This document shows, in pieces, positions 23,026-34,710 of a DNA stretch of 64,000 nt. Position numbers and translations under genes: made by a program. This stretch comes from Campanula takesimana (Eukaryota > Streptophyta > Magnoliopsida > Asterales > Campanulaceae): assembly GCA_026119855.1 (NCBI GenBank), contig JAOWBW010000564.1, forward strand, positions 1 to 64,000, given 5' to 3'. Numbering within the stretch: the stretch's first letter is position 1; every line of letters starts with the position of its first letter. The notes under the pieces were generated by a model that was not told where the DNA came from, ran no database searches, and worked only from the letters and a program-made list of their open reading frames with translations.

Positions 23026-25983
23026 TTCTTGCGATCAAACTGGGGCTTTCTTTCTCTTCTCTCTTAATGACTTACTTGCCTTCGTGAGTCATTCAAAAAA
23101 TATACATACATGAAGTCAATACTAGGGATACTTCCTTAGTCGAGTCAATGTCACTCATCTTTAGTGACAAGAGGTCTTCACCGTAAAATCACATGTCTTA
23201 TCTCCTCAGCCAGAGTCAGTGCACACTTCCTCATTAATCGAGTCAAAAAAAAAAAAAAGACGCAAAGAGATGCCCACTAGATTGAAAACCCGAAAGGGCG
23301 GTCTAGGCAAAAACAGGGTGCGTCATAAAAAAAATGAGAGAGTGAGAGAGAGAAGGGAAAGAGAAATGGAGATCTCCAGCCTTTAAGGAAGACAACTGCA
23401 CAAGTTCTACATTGGGTCTCTTCAGCAAGTCAATTCCCAACCGAGTCAACTTTGAGATTGCAAAAGGCTCGATAAGATATGGCACCATCAAAGGTTGTCT
23501 TGGGTTATTGGCATCATTCTCCAGCAGTGTGCATTTTTGGGTTCATGAAAAGAAGGCCCGTGGTAACCAAGACCCATCCGAGAACGAGCCCATCATAAAA
23601 GGGCACGAGGTTGCACAAATAATCCCTAGCTAGTCAATTGGCTTGGGCAGCAAATAGCAACAACATGTGTCTCAGTTTTCAAAGCTTCTTCTAGTATGTG
23701 CTTCTAAAGTACACCGAAAGGCTCCCGAGAAATGGAGTAGCTCTTGCCATGTCCTCTCATAGTCACTCTTACTTTTCTCAACAAATGATGACGCCCTAGG
23801 GGCTATGTGACTCAAGAACAAGGGCTTCTTTTGCCTCATTTGACAATCAATAAGCCCTAGGGGCTATGCTTGAGAAAGATGTGTGAGACTATCCGCAAAG
23901 TCTCTCAAAAGGAATATCGAGAAGCACCTTCTTGTCATGTATGCTCATACTTGTTCCCCCGATCAAGGATAGGCCCTTCTCGTTCTACTCCTAATCAATG
24001 GTGTCACTCTAGGGGCTACGATCAAGTTTTAAAGGCTCCCTCATCAAGAAGAAATTCACTTTAGTGTCCCCAGCCGAGTCATGTGCAACATTGGAAGATT
24101 CCTCTATTCAGCACCAAAGGTCTCAAGGGGCTTCGCAATCTACAATCTTTTGGGCTACGGCATACAGTGATACAAGCAAAAGGCAATATTGGGGCTTCAC
24201 AATAAACAAGCTTTTGGGCAGTGGTACTGAATCAATGCAATTTGGGAGTAGTCTTATGGCTCCATGAAAGGGATCAAGCTTCAATGGTCCCTCAACACTT
24301 CCAGTCAAAAGGCCTCTTGGTTTTAAATGAAGGCTCCAATGATATGAATGAATTTGATGATTCTTGTTAGAACTCACAGCGAGATTCTATAGGAAGTCTT
24401 AGAGAAAAGGAAAAAGATTCAATATGATAAACTCACTCGGCTGAGTTATAGCGGGCAATGCCAATATGTTAACTCTATAAGCAGAGTTACGGCCAATCCC
24501 AATGTTTCTGCAATACAGCACCCCCTTCTCCAAGATCAAAAGCACAGGCTTCATCCGAAGATCCGCCGTCGGTTCAACTCAAGAAGACTCGAGCAAACAT
24601 ACCGTTCGAGACTTTATCACACCAAGACCTTATCATCTGCAACAACATCACCATCTCCCACGAGACGTCTCCCGAAGACCGTACTACATGTTCAATATGG
24701 ACCTTCCGACATTCAGGTATCAACCACAAAAAGGGCCATCTATCTCCAAGCAAGAGAAAGAAGGAGATCGCCTTCAAGAGTTCTTTCCAATAGCGCCATC
24801 CTCTCCCAACATAATGCTAAGCCGATTCCAAGAAAATTTGAGGCTTCACACCGAAAGGTCTCCATATCCTGCCATCTACAAACTTGATAAGCCCATGACA
24901 TTTGGGGGCTTAGCAATCTCTTAAAGCTTTGTATCAATTATCTTCTCTTGGGGCTTGCCCACGTCGACAACAAAAGACATTTTATTTGAATGGGCTAAGA
25001 GTTGATTCATCTTGGGGCTTCATAAGCCACTTAAAGTTCAGCATTCGAGGGGCTTTACAATCAGAAACCCCTTGGCATCTCGGCATCAATAGACCCTTTT
25101 GAAGCCCATAATTGACAAATCTCTTGGGGCTAGACATCAATTTTGTTGGACACCACGGCAACGACGACAGAATTCAAGAAAAGCAATCCGGACTTCGATT
25201 GAACATGACTTGATCTTGGGTTGGCTTTACAAACACACAATGGTTAAAATGGTTCACCCACGAAGTAAAAAAAAAAGAATCTTTTTTCTCACATATGTGC
25301 ATATTCTTTTCTTTCTAATAAAAAAAAAAAAAAATTCTTTTCATTTTCTTTTTTTGCGCAAAATTATGTGTTTCCTTTTTGCTTTGCTCCTAGCATTCTC
25401 CCCCAGCATTCTCCATCATCCTTGAACTACGTTGGTCTGATTCTCTTAAAGGGATACGTAGGCAGCCTTTTGGCAGGACCAACCCATCACCCGGAATACT
25501 GTCCCACCGACACTCCATCAATGGCAAGAACAATTCATCATCACCAACATCATCATTCTCCATCCAAAGCATGGATACTCTTCATCAAAAGCATCAACAT
25601 CCTTCAGCAATCCATCTCCAATCAAGCGACAATGGTAAGTGAAGGTATGAATACATCCGAGACTTTCCTCAAATCACACCGCACACAAAATCACTTTCTC
25701 CATTCTCACAAAAACTCTCTCTCATGCAAAACTTCTTTCAAATCACATTGCACCACGAGCACAATTTCTCTCTTCATTTCACACTTCATGCATCTTCTTG
25801 CACAAACACATATACCTGCCAAGCACATACATAACAGGTACCACCACGGAGTCAACAGCATCCTCTACTCAAGGCACTTCATCCCCAGCAGAAAATGGTC
25901 CACAGTCAACCATGCCCGCATCCCCATGATAAAGTCAACAGCAACTGCAGTTCTAGACAGCAATTTGGTCCACGGTGATCCCA
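23026..25983 (+). other. Long non-coding 3' region of element A
   Basis: No coding domain is recognisable; open frames here are short and unlike any family I know. It contains another CTAG..GGGCGGTCTAGGC hairpin block (about 23278-23318), many GGGGCTT strings between 23770 and 25110, A tracts near 25270 and 25320, and the block GAACTACGTTGGTCTGATTC ... GGATACGTAGGCAGCC (about 25424-25472). The same block type occurs near the 3' end of E. In B the corresponding interval holds the antisense ORF; no equivalent ORF is readable here. Confidence 0.55.
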
Positions 25984-26355
25984 CAATTAGCAAACGGATC
26001 CCACCATCAGCAAACGGATCCCGCAATCAGCAAACGGATCCCACCTTCAGCAAACGGATCCCGCACCAGCAAACGGATCCCGCACCAGCAGCAAACGGAT
26101 CCCGCAATTAGCAAACGGATCCCGCATCAGCAAACGGATCCCGCCTCAGCAAACGGATCCCGCCATCAGCAAACGGATCCCGCCTCAGCAAACGGATCCC
26201 GCCTCAGCAAACGGATCCCGCCATCAGCAAACGGATCCCGCATCAGCAAACGGATCCCGCCATCAACAAACGGATCCCGCTTCAGCAAACGGATCCCGCA
26301 TCAGCAAACGGATCCCGCTTCAGCAAACGGATTCCGCTTCAGCAAAACGGATCCT
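25984..26355. repeat. Minisatellite in the 3' region of element A
   Basis: About twenty contiguous copies of a 16-20-bp unit with consensus CAGCAAACGGATCCCGC. Its core AACGGATCC is related to AACGGATTC in the array of B. The right flank has GCCGCACACACAGGGAGCGC (26383-26402), which is also next to the array in B (minus strand, about 8130-8155). The arrays therefore occupy homologous positions. Confidence 0.9.
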
Positions 26356-26519
26356 GCCATATCCTTTTTATATCAATAAAGCCGCACACACAGGGAGCGC
26401 ACCTCTATCCTTCACAAATTTCAAATTCATGTTTTATCGAGTCTTTGTTTTCTCTTGTCGATGTCCTCGGCGGTTGTCTTTCTTTCGTCGACGCCTTTTG
26501 CTTTGCAATCCACGTCGCC

Positions 26520-26528
26520 GAGGGGCTC
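26520..26528 (+). other. Polypurine tract of element A
   Basis: GAGGGGCTC ends exactly at the 3' LTR. The preceding CACGTCGCC is also conserved next to the tract of B (minus strand). Confidence 0.8.
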
Positions 26529-27794
26529 TGTAGACACCCCGCTTTGGACCTCTCACCCCGATTGCATACATAGTATTTTTATTTAACTTGTTTTTGTTAA
26601 TTTCTGTTACTTCCGTTAAATTCCTAACTAAATTCGTTAGTTTTGGACTAAACTGCATAACAGAATTAACTTTAGAGTTATTTATGTCATTCTGTCTTTT
26701 CCACCCGCGGGCGCTTCCGACACTGTTTGTGGGCTGCGCGCGCGTCTCGCCCCTAAAGCGGGACTCGCGTCCCTCCCATTATGGCAGTAACGGATTGCAC
26801 CTTATTTCCCTCCCTTTTCTTATTTACAACATCTCTTCTTGATCACAAAAGAGCCTCTTTTTACCTTCATATTCATCCCCCCTAGTTTTATAGCCTCCAA
26901 TCCCATTATTCTAGTCATTTTTTAAAAACAAAATATTTCTTATTATTTGATTTTCTTTTATTTATTTCATTTATTATTTTATTTATCTTATTTCCTATTG
27001 GTCAATTCCATCTCACATGGATTGATCATTTTCCCTCTAACCTTTCCCTCTCTTTTCTACCTATAAAAACCTCTCATTTCCACCTTGGAAAGGACCTCAA
27101 CATTTTCTCTCTAGCCAAGGACTCTCTTTTTGGACCTCAACTTTGATTCACAAACTACACTATACCCAAATTGTTCTACAACAATTTCCCTACAACAACA
27201 CCATTTTCAAGTCCAAGTTTGAAGTCCTCTTTCTTAAGGTACTTTATTCTTCTTCTCTCATTTTACATGTCTTAGTAATGTATGCAATCCCATCAATTGG
27301 GACATGACCAAATGACCACTTTACTACATTAAAGTTGGTTAAGGTTATCTCCCTACATTTTAATCTCTACTTTAATTTACAATTCTTTTCTTAATATAAT
27401 TGTTAGAATAGTTTGACATGTATTCTTTACCATTAAATAAATAAAACAATTCTCTTTTATTTTCCTTTGTAAATTTTCCCCTTTCTTTCCATTGTAATTG
27501 TTAGCACTTCTTACATTAATAATTGAAGGACTTTTCTTTTTAGTATTAGAACACCAAAAGTAGCAAGACCCGCGTAAGAGGGGCGGAGTGGGTGTTTAAG
27601 TACTTCCCACTCCGTCACCTAACCCCCGAACCCCTCATCTCAAGAATCTTTGGTTTCATAATCAATAAAAAAAGGCTATTTTCTTAGGTTTTCTCGCGTT
27701 CCTCTAAAACGTGGGTGGAGACTCTTAAAATCAAGTAGACATCCTAGGTAATTCACGCGCTCTAGCCAAGCCGTGGTCCCCCGGGGTATCTACA
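26529..27794 (+). repeat. 3' LTR of element A (1266 bp)
   Basis: TGTAGACACCCCG... to ...GGGGTATCTACA, followed by the CCTTC duplication (27795-27799). The TATA box (TATAAAAA) is at 27062-27069. It retains a GC-rich module at about 26704-26780 that is missing from the 5' LTR. The rest matches the 5' LTR closely, with scattered substitutions and small indels. Confidence 0.9.
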
Positions 27795-27799
27795 CCTTC

Positions 27800-30622
27800 T
27801 CAACATGTTATCTGCTCAGAACCCAATTCTAGAGAATGCTTGTTTGGAGGTATATCGAATTGGAACTAGGCTGAAAGATAGTTCTATTCGATGCGTATTC
27901 CAAAATGTCATAATGATCATCAAACCTGAAGATGTGCATACAACTTATGCTATCTCAAATCACAGTAGCCTTCTAACCAACATTTGGAGCAAAGACTTGG
28001 ATACAATATTCAGTGTTCTCTACAAGCAATTCACCAATCAAAAAGATATTGATTATGAGTCTGTAAAGAACAAACCAATCTTGAAGAAGAACCTGTCCAT
28101 CAATAATTCAACCCTCAGTGATGTGGTTATCAAAGGAATGTGTGGAAAACAGTCTTCCTTAGACCAGTTGAGCTATGCAGAATGGAAAATTGCTCTTGGT
28201 CTCATTAGAAGGAAAGTGAATTGGTGCACAGTGATGCTTAAAAATTTACATCTTGCCACTTCTCCATCTCTCCACAAACCCTATGTGAGATCCACCAAAC
28301 CAAATCTGTGCAGATTCATGAGTGGGATTCTAGCAAGGAAGCTTAAAGACCTCCCAGCCATTCTCAACACTAGGTGGCTTGAACTTGTTCCCCTTAGTAT
28401 CTCCAACAAGTTTGACAAGAAAACTATCCCTCTCAAAGGTTCTAAAGAGGGAACAACTAAGTCTTCCAAAGCCAAACCTTCAACAGCTAGGGTAACCAAG
28501 AGGGTCCCAACAGCTAAGCTTGGACCTGATGAAGCTCCAGCAACCAAAATGGTAACTAGAGGAACAGCCAAAACCATTCCAAGAAAGAAATCCATATCTA
28601 TAAAAGGCAAAGGCAAGAAGAATAAGAATGATGAACCACCCTCATCCTCCACCTCCTCAACTTCCAGTGAGTCAACTAAATCCACCTCCTCAACTTCCAG
28701 TGAGTCAACTAAATCCACCTCCCAAATCTCTTCATTACCTGGTAATAGTAATGAACAAACCACTGTAAGTGGGGAAAAGATTAAAGCTACTGATAGCAGA
28801 TTTATGTTGATGATGAAGCCACAACAAGTGAAGGAGGGTCTGAGGTTCAGAAGTCAAGCAACTCCAGTGCTGTAATGGAGATTGATGAAGAAGAATTTGG
28901 AGTCCTGTTATCTCTACAACAACAAATTGAGGAAATCAGAAAAGCCAAGCATGGTACAGGACCTCCTGAGCCAGTTTTCCCAACAGATGAGACTGACTCT
29001 CCAACAGCTAAGGGTATACCAAGCAATATGGATAAGGTAACCTCCTCATCTTCTTTTGCTGATCATTTTGTGGTTAAAAGAAGGGCTGTTAGATCATCTT
29101 CCCCCACTCCCAAAACATTCAGGCACTCATCTCCCTCCTCTCCCAAAAATACTTCCAGCTCTGAACATGCTTCTGCCATTCAAGGCATTCTCCATTTACA
29201 ATATCATACCCTCTCATCTGTTGAACCCTTAAGGGGGAACTCACCTATACCAGACAGCCTATTAGGTCAAGGGGGAACTATCCTGTTCTTGAGTCTATCC
29301 CAATAGCTGAGACTATAATTCCTTCTGTACTTTCTCCTTCACCTCCTACTCATATTCCTCTCCCTACAAGATCTCCTGTTCACTCCTCTGTCCTTCCAAT
29401 TCTTATCCCAAACCTCATTGAAGTTATAAAGGACAAATCTGTTTCAAATCTTTCCGAGGAAGAAATAACCTCACTTTTTGAACAGCTATCCTCCAAATTC
29501 TCTCTAGATGAAGCTGTCAAAGCATTTGAGTTCATGAGAATTAGAGAAGCTAGGAAATCTCAAGGTCAAGGTGGATCCTCTACTCCCCATCCTGACTCAA
29601 TAGCTATCCCTCCCTCTAAATCCACTCCTAAGTCTCAAATTGACCTTGACATTTCCATGCCTACTCCTAGCTTCTGGGCACTTAATTGTGACATTGATTT
29701 TTCTATCCCAAAAGTTCAAAAAGCTCATAATAAGCTTAAGTCTATTCCCATTCTCCCTCCTTTTCTTAACCCTCACAATCTCCCCAATCCTTGGAAAATG
29801 ACCAAAACCCATATGAGTGTTCATGTAAGGAACATTGGGGGCCAACTCTTTTATGCTTATGGAGAGTGGAAGAAGTTCAGAATCACCACTCAATATTGTT
29901 TCCTCTTCTCTACTCCAAAACTACCCAATCCCCTTAACTTTTCAAACCTTGCTGAATGGGAACTTGTCTTCTCCCATCTCATTTCTAATAATCTTCAGGA
30001 ATGCCTGTACACTCTTTCCTCCCTTGTGTATGCCCTTTGCATTCAATATGCTCAGTCCATCTTTTGGACTCTATTATCCAAGAAGAGCTGCATACTTGGC
30101 CTAATTGTCAAAAATATCTTTCCAAACTCTACTATTTATCCTCATCACCTTCCCTCTAACTTTGATCCTTTCAAATTCACTCATCAATATCACGTCACCT
30201 ATACTGACTTCAACCAATTCTCAGCAACTCTCATCAGACAACTCAAAACCTCTCTTCTTAGAAAGCATGACAACATTTATGATTTCATTATTCAAAGAGG
30301 TGACAATCCCATCCCTCCATCTCCTGAACAGCCAGCCCAAACAGCTTTCCCTCCTCCTCCTCCCAGCAGCCAACCCATTCCTCCTAGACCATCTCAAACA
30401 TCCCTACACTCATTCTTCCAAGATCCTCTATCCAGCCTTCCTCTAAAATTCACCAAGAAAAGGCCTGCATCTCTTTACAAGGACTATCCCATAGGGGTCT
30501 CCCTGTCAGAAGAAACCATGTCTCCTCAGCAATTGCAAGCTTGGATTGGTCCAAGGCTTCTCTACAATCAACCAGTTCTCACTAAAGATCAGTTGCTAGC
30601 CAGACAAGACCAATATTTCTAG
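27800..30622 (+). pseudogene. Main part of unidentified ORF2 of element X
   Basis: This continues the frame cut at 5568. Open frames 27800-28875, 28875-29306 and 29534-30622 add up to roughly 900 codons once two breaks (near 28875 and 29300) are allowed for. The N-terminal 190 residues look globular (ENACLEVYRIGTRLKDSS, WKIALGLIRRKVNWC, RWLELVPLSISNKFD). A long lysine-, serine- and proline-rich low-complexity region follows, including a 33-bp in-frame duplication near 28650-28715. A second globular part comes next (LNCDIDFSIPKVQKAHNKL, GGQLFYAYGEWKKF), then a proline-rich stretch and a tail with SPQQLQAWIGPRLLYNQP. I recognise no catalytic motif and do not assign a function. It is not gag, protease, integrase or reverse transcriptase. 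Confidence 0.6.
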
Positions 30623-31378
30623 TACAACAACATGATGGGTCTTGACTGGAACAATGAATGGTTCTACAGAAGAAATGAACCAGTGAGAAGAGATGCACTC
30701 TTTCAAGAGCTAAAAACAGTAGAGAGAAGCAAAAATGCCTAGCTAGGATTAACATCAGACAACTCAAAACCTCTCTTCTTAGAAAGCTTGACAACATTTC
30801 TGATTTCATTATTCAAAGAGTTGACAATCCCATCCCTCCATCTCCTGAACAGCCAACCCAACAACTTTCCCTCCTCCTCCTCCCAGCAGCCAACCCATTC
30901 CTCCTAGACCATCTCAAACATCCCTACACTCATTTTTCCAAGCTCCTCTATCCAGCCTTCCTCCAAAATTCACCAAGAAAAGGCCTGCATCTCTTTACAA
31001 GGACTAACCCATTAGGGTCTCCCTGTCAGAAGAAACCATGTCTCCTCAGCAATTGCAAGCTTGGATTGGTCCAAGGATTCTCTACAATCAACCAGTTCTC
31101 ACTAAAGATCAGTTGCTAGCCAGACAAGACCAATATTTCCAGTACAACAATATGATGGGTCTTGACTGGAACAATGAATGGTTCTACAGAAGAAATGAAC
31201 CAGTGAGAAGAGATACACTCTTTCAAGAGCTAAAAACAGTAGAGAGAAGCAAAAATGCCTAGCTAGGATTAACATCAGACAACTCAAAACCTCTCTTCTT
31301 AGAAAGCTTGACAACATTTCTGATTTCATTATTCAAAGAGTTGACAATCCCATCTCTCCATCTCCTGAACAGCCAACC
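30232..31378 (+). repeat. 520-bp tandem duplication at the 3' end of ORF2
   Basis: The segment starting CATCAGACAACTCAAAACC occurs at 30232, 30753 and 31273, i.e. period 520-521 bp, about 2.2 copies. The third copy is cut by the LTR of element C at 31379. The ORF2 stop is in copy one (CAATATTTCTAG at about 30622). Copy two retains the last 75 codons as an open frame (31038-31262) that runs on to a TAG after NAQ-type residues. Confidence 0.9.
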
Positions 31379-32350
31379 TGTAGACACCCCGCCTTGGACC
31401 GCTCACCCCGATTGCACATTTGATTTTGTGTTTCTCCCCATTCTAAGTGTTTCTCGTTAGTTTCTGTCACTTCCGTTAAGTTCCTGACTGACTTCGTTAA
31501 GTCCAGGGACTAAACTGAATGACAGGGCTGACTTTCTAGTCCATTCTGTCAAAATTGCCTTCTCTGAGTCGCGCGCCTCCGACACTAGGAGCCAGGCGCG
31601 CGCGCCTCCCGCCCCCAAAGCAGGAAGCGCGCGCCTCTGGGCGTCAGTTACAGATTTCTGGCCAGGATTCCCTCCCTTGCTCAATTTACAGGATTTTTGC
31701 CCGGGAAGGATTTCTTGGTGACTGAGTTTTGGCACCAAAAACACCCATCTTTCATCTATAAAAACCTCTCTTTACCTCCATTTTCAAGGACCGAAAATTG
31801 AACTTACAAAAACTATACCAAAATCACTTTCTAAAGGTTCTCCAAGGATTTCATCAAGCAATACTTGAAGGTCTTCAAGTTGTAGGTAAAAGTCCATCTT
31901 TCCCTTCTTTTCTACTCCATCTCCTCTCTCTCTTTTACTTTAATCAAATGTGCAATCACCCAAATCATTTTGGGACATGACTCTAATGATCACCTCATCT
32001 CATTGAGGTTGGTTAAGGAGTTATCTCCTACATTCCAAATCCTATTTAAATCCCCCCTTTTCATGACTTAAGAAGAAGAAGAAGAACATTTCCATTCATG
32101 TAGATTTTGATCAAGCAAGACCAACTTTAGTTGGGCGAGATGGTGTTTCGGTACTTCCCATCTCGTAATCTAACCCCCGAACCTCAAAACAAAGAATCTC
32201 TGTTTTCGTAATCAAACTTAGGCTACAATCATAGGTTTTTCTTATGTTCCTCAAAACATAGGTGGCGACTCTAAAAACAAGTTAGACATCCTAGGATACA
32301 AACCAACGCGCGCTCGAGCCTAAGGCCGTGGTTCCCCCGGGGTATCTACA
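31379..32350 (+). repeat. 5' LTR of element C (972 bp)
   Basis: TGTAGACACCCCGCC... to ...CCCGGGGTATCTACA, close to the LTR of B read on the other strand. The TATA box (TATAAAAA) is at 31757-31764. The GC-rich triple module at about 31568-31640 lies about 115 bp upstream of it. The left flank is CAACC; CAACC also occurs at 39127-39131 beyond the gap, but it is not next to an intact LTR edge. Confidence 0.9.
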
Positions 32351-32356
32351 GTGGCG

Positions 32357-34710
32357 TTGAATTATCCTATTTGTCAAGAACACATTCGGTTTGGGGTACG
32401 AGCCTTCCGAAGAAGACTTGAAGCAAGAACAAGCAATCAAAAGCGAAAAGGCCCGAGCTCGTAAAGAAGGCCGTCGTTATGAGTCCCTAATCTAAGGCCT
32501 TACCGCAAGACGTTGAATGGTTATTTTGTCCGCCAAGGGGAAGACGTTCCATACATGATCTTTCCCGAACCATGGGTTAACAACAAGGGTGTCAAAAAGC
32601 CCGGCCTCGAAATCTTCTCCGATTGTGAGATCCAGAAATCCGAAAGGGAACCAACTCCCATGTCGCCCCGTGAATGGTGGGGAAGGAAGGTGACTATAGA
32701 GTCCGAGACAGAAATCACCGTGGGGGAAGAACTGACAGATTTAGCCTCCATGTTCGAAGAGCTTGCCGTAATGAATGAATGCCAAGTCAACGCCATCCAT
32801 GACACCGTCATCATGAACGAGGACTATCAGTGAGATCCCGCCAAGCTCCGAGCCGATCAACAATTGGTATTCAACAAAAGGGCCCGTGGTATCCGAGGAA
32901 TTCTTAGTCCAAGAAATGGGTTGCATACCCCGCACAGCAAGAAAGGAAGAGAAGCTTACACTTACTTTCGAGTCCGAGAGTGTCTCTAATACCCTCACCC
33001 AAGAGGATTTGGAGGCCATAGCCGAGCGTGTGTTTCCTTTCTTTGCTAATGAAAAATTTGATATTTCTGAGTACCCTGAGATTGCAAACATCATAAATGA
33101 TGAATAACTAATAATGTACTTAACGAACAAGTTAATAACGATTCAAATTATGATGAAATAGACCACGAAAACACAACATACTTAAATGAACTTGCTCAAC
33201 AAGTCCGTAGTCGTGGCGAGAATGGTCCAAAGGCTGACGAAGAATTGCAGGTTGTTAATCTGGGTACCGAAGAAGAGCCAAAAGAAACCAAGATTGGAAG
33301 CTTCTTCAAGGGAGACGACAGAGACAGATTGACTGCATTACTATGGGAGGTTCGTGGATGTGTTCGCATGGTCATACAAAGACATGCCGGGTTTAGACAG
33401 AAAGGTAGCGGAGCACAGGATTCCGATCAGAGAAGATGCCAGGCCAATAAAGCAGAAGCTCAGGAAGATCAAGCCAGAATGGTCTCTGCAGGTCAAAGAA
33501 GAGATTGAGAAGCTCCTCAGCGTGGGTTTCATCAAGGTTATCGAGTATCCGACATGGTTAGCCAACATTGTGACAGTCAGGAAGGCGAACGGCAAGGTCC
33601 GAGTTTGTGTAGACTTCCGGGATTTAAACAAAGCTTCCCCAAAGGATGATTTTCCACTCCCTAATATCGACATGCTAGTCGACTCCACTGCTGCCTACGA
33701 GGTTCGCTCATTTGTGGATGGGTTCGCTGGGTACAATCAGATTCTCATGGCCGAGGAAGATCAACATAAGACAGCCTTCACAACACCATGGGGTACCTTC
33801 TGCTACACAGTCATGCCGTTTGGGTTAAGAAACGCTGGGGCTTCCTACCAAAGAGCCGTGACAGACTTGTTCCATGATATGATTCACAAAGAAATCGAGG
33901 TCTATGTGGACGACATGATCATTCACTCCAAAGGGACCGATGGTCAACATTTGATCGATCTCCGCAAGTTCTTCGAAAGGCTTCGTCAACACAAGATGAG
34001 GCTCAACCCTGCAAAGTGCACATTCGGGGTTATCCGAGGCAAAGTTCTTGGTTATATGGTCACTGAAAGGGGAATAGAAGTAGACCCCTCCAAAATCAAG
34101 GCAATCATTGACATGCCTCCTCCAAAGACACAGAAAGAGATTAAAGGTTTCATGGGCAGACTACAGTACATCAGTCGGTTTGTGCACCAACTCACTTCCA
34201 TGTGCGAGCCAATCTTCAGTTACTCAAGAAGAATGTGGCTCTAGAATGGACCGACGCGTGCCAAGAAGCCTTCGAGCAAGTGAAGCATTACTTAACGTGC
34301 CCTCCTGTTCTAGTTCCGCCGCACAAGGAGAAACCTCTATTGCTTTATCTCACTGTCAATGATGAAGCCCTAGGGGCTATGTTAGCACAAGAGCAACGAG
34401 AGTCCACAAAGGAGAACGCCATTTATTTTGTCAGTCGCCGATTCCAAGGAGGCGAAAAGAACTACTCTGTCTTAGAGAAGTCATGTGCAGCATTGGTTTG
34501 GGTCACTCAAAAGCTCAAACACTATATGGAAGCTTTTCCGATCAAGCTAGTAGCAAGGTGGACCCGCTCCGCTACATCTTCGAGAAGCCTTTCATGTCAA
34601 CAAGAATAGCCAAATGGTACTTCATGCTCGCCGGCTACGATATCACTTACGTCACACTAAAATCCGTCAGGGGGAAAGTGTTCAGTGACCAGGCTTGCCG
34701 AATTCCCGTG
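32357..34710 (+). pseudogene. Reverse transcriptase and RNase H of element C, frameshifted
   Basis: Starts inside the linker after the G-patch (FVKNTFGLGYEPSEED-like reading from about 32371). The reverse transcriptase is in the frame 33354-34244, with VDFRDLNKASPKDDF, MPFGLRNAGASYQR and YVDDM at 33903-33917. RNase H follows (34202-34609). Breaks relative to B are almost all single-base: an extra G near 32821, an extra G near 33349, a lost A near 34219 and a lost A near 34554. Residues lost in B at two sites are intact here, so the two copies carry different lesions. Protease and gag are deleted. Confidence 0.85.

Larger units (their letters stand above)
5569..27794 (+). mobile_element. Tat-like Ty3/gypsy element A, non-autonomous, 22.2 kb with nested inserts
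   Basis: The LTRs are at 5569-6603 and 26529-27794, both TGTAGACACCCCG...GGGGTATCTACA. The target-site duplication CCTTC is at 5564-5568 and 27795-27799. A primer site of the TGGCGACTCCG type follows the 5' LTR, and a polypurine tract (GAGGGGCTC) precedes the 3' LTR. Element B (7029-19788) and a solo copia LTR (21540-23020) are nested inside; subtracting them leaves about 8 kb of A itself. A keeps a leader, a shrunken gag and a long non-coding 3' region with a minisatellite, but no reverse transcriptase or integrase. It therefore probably depended on full-length relatives such as B or C for mobility. Confidence 0.9.
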
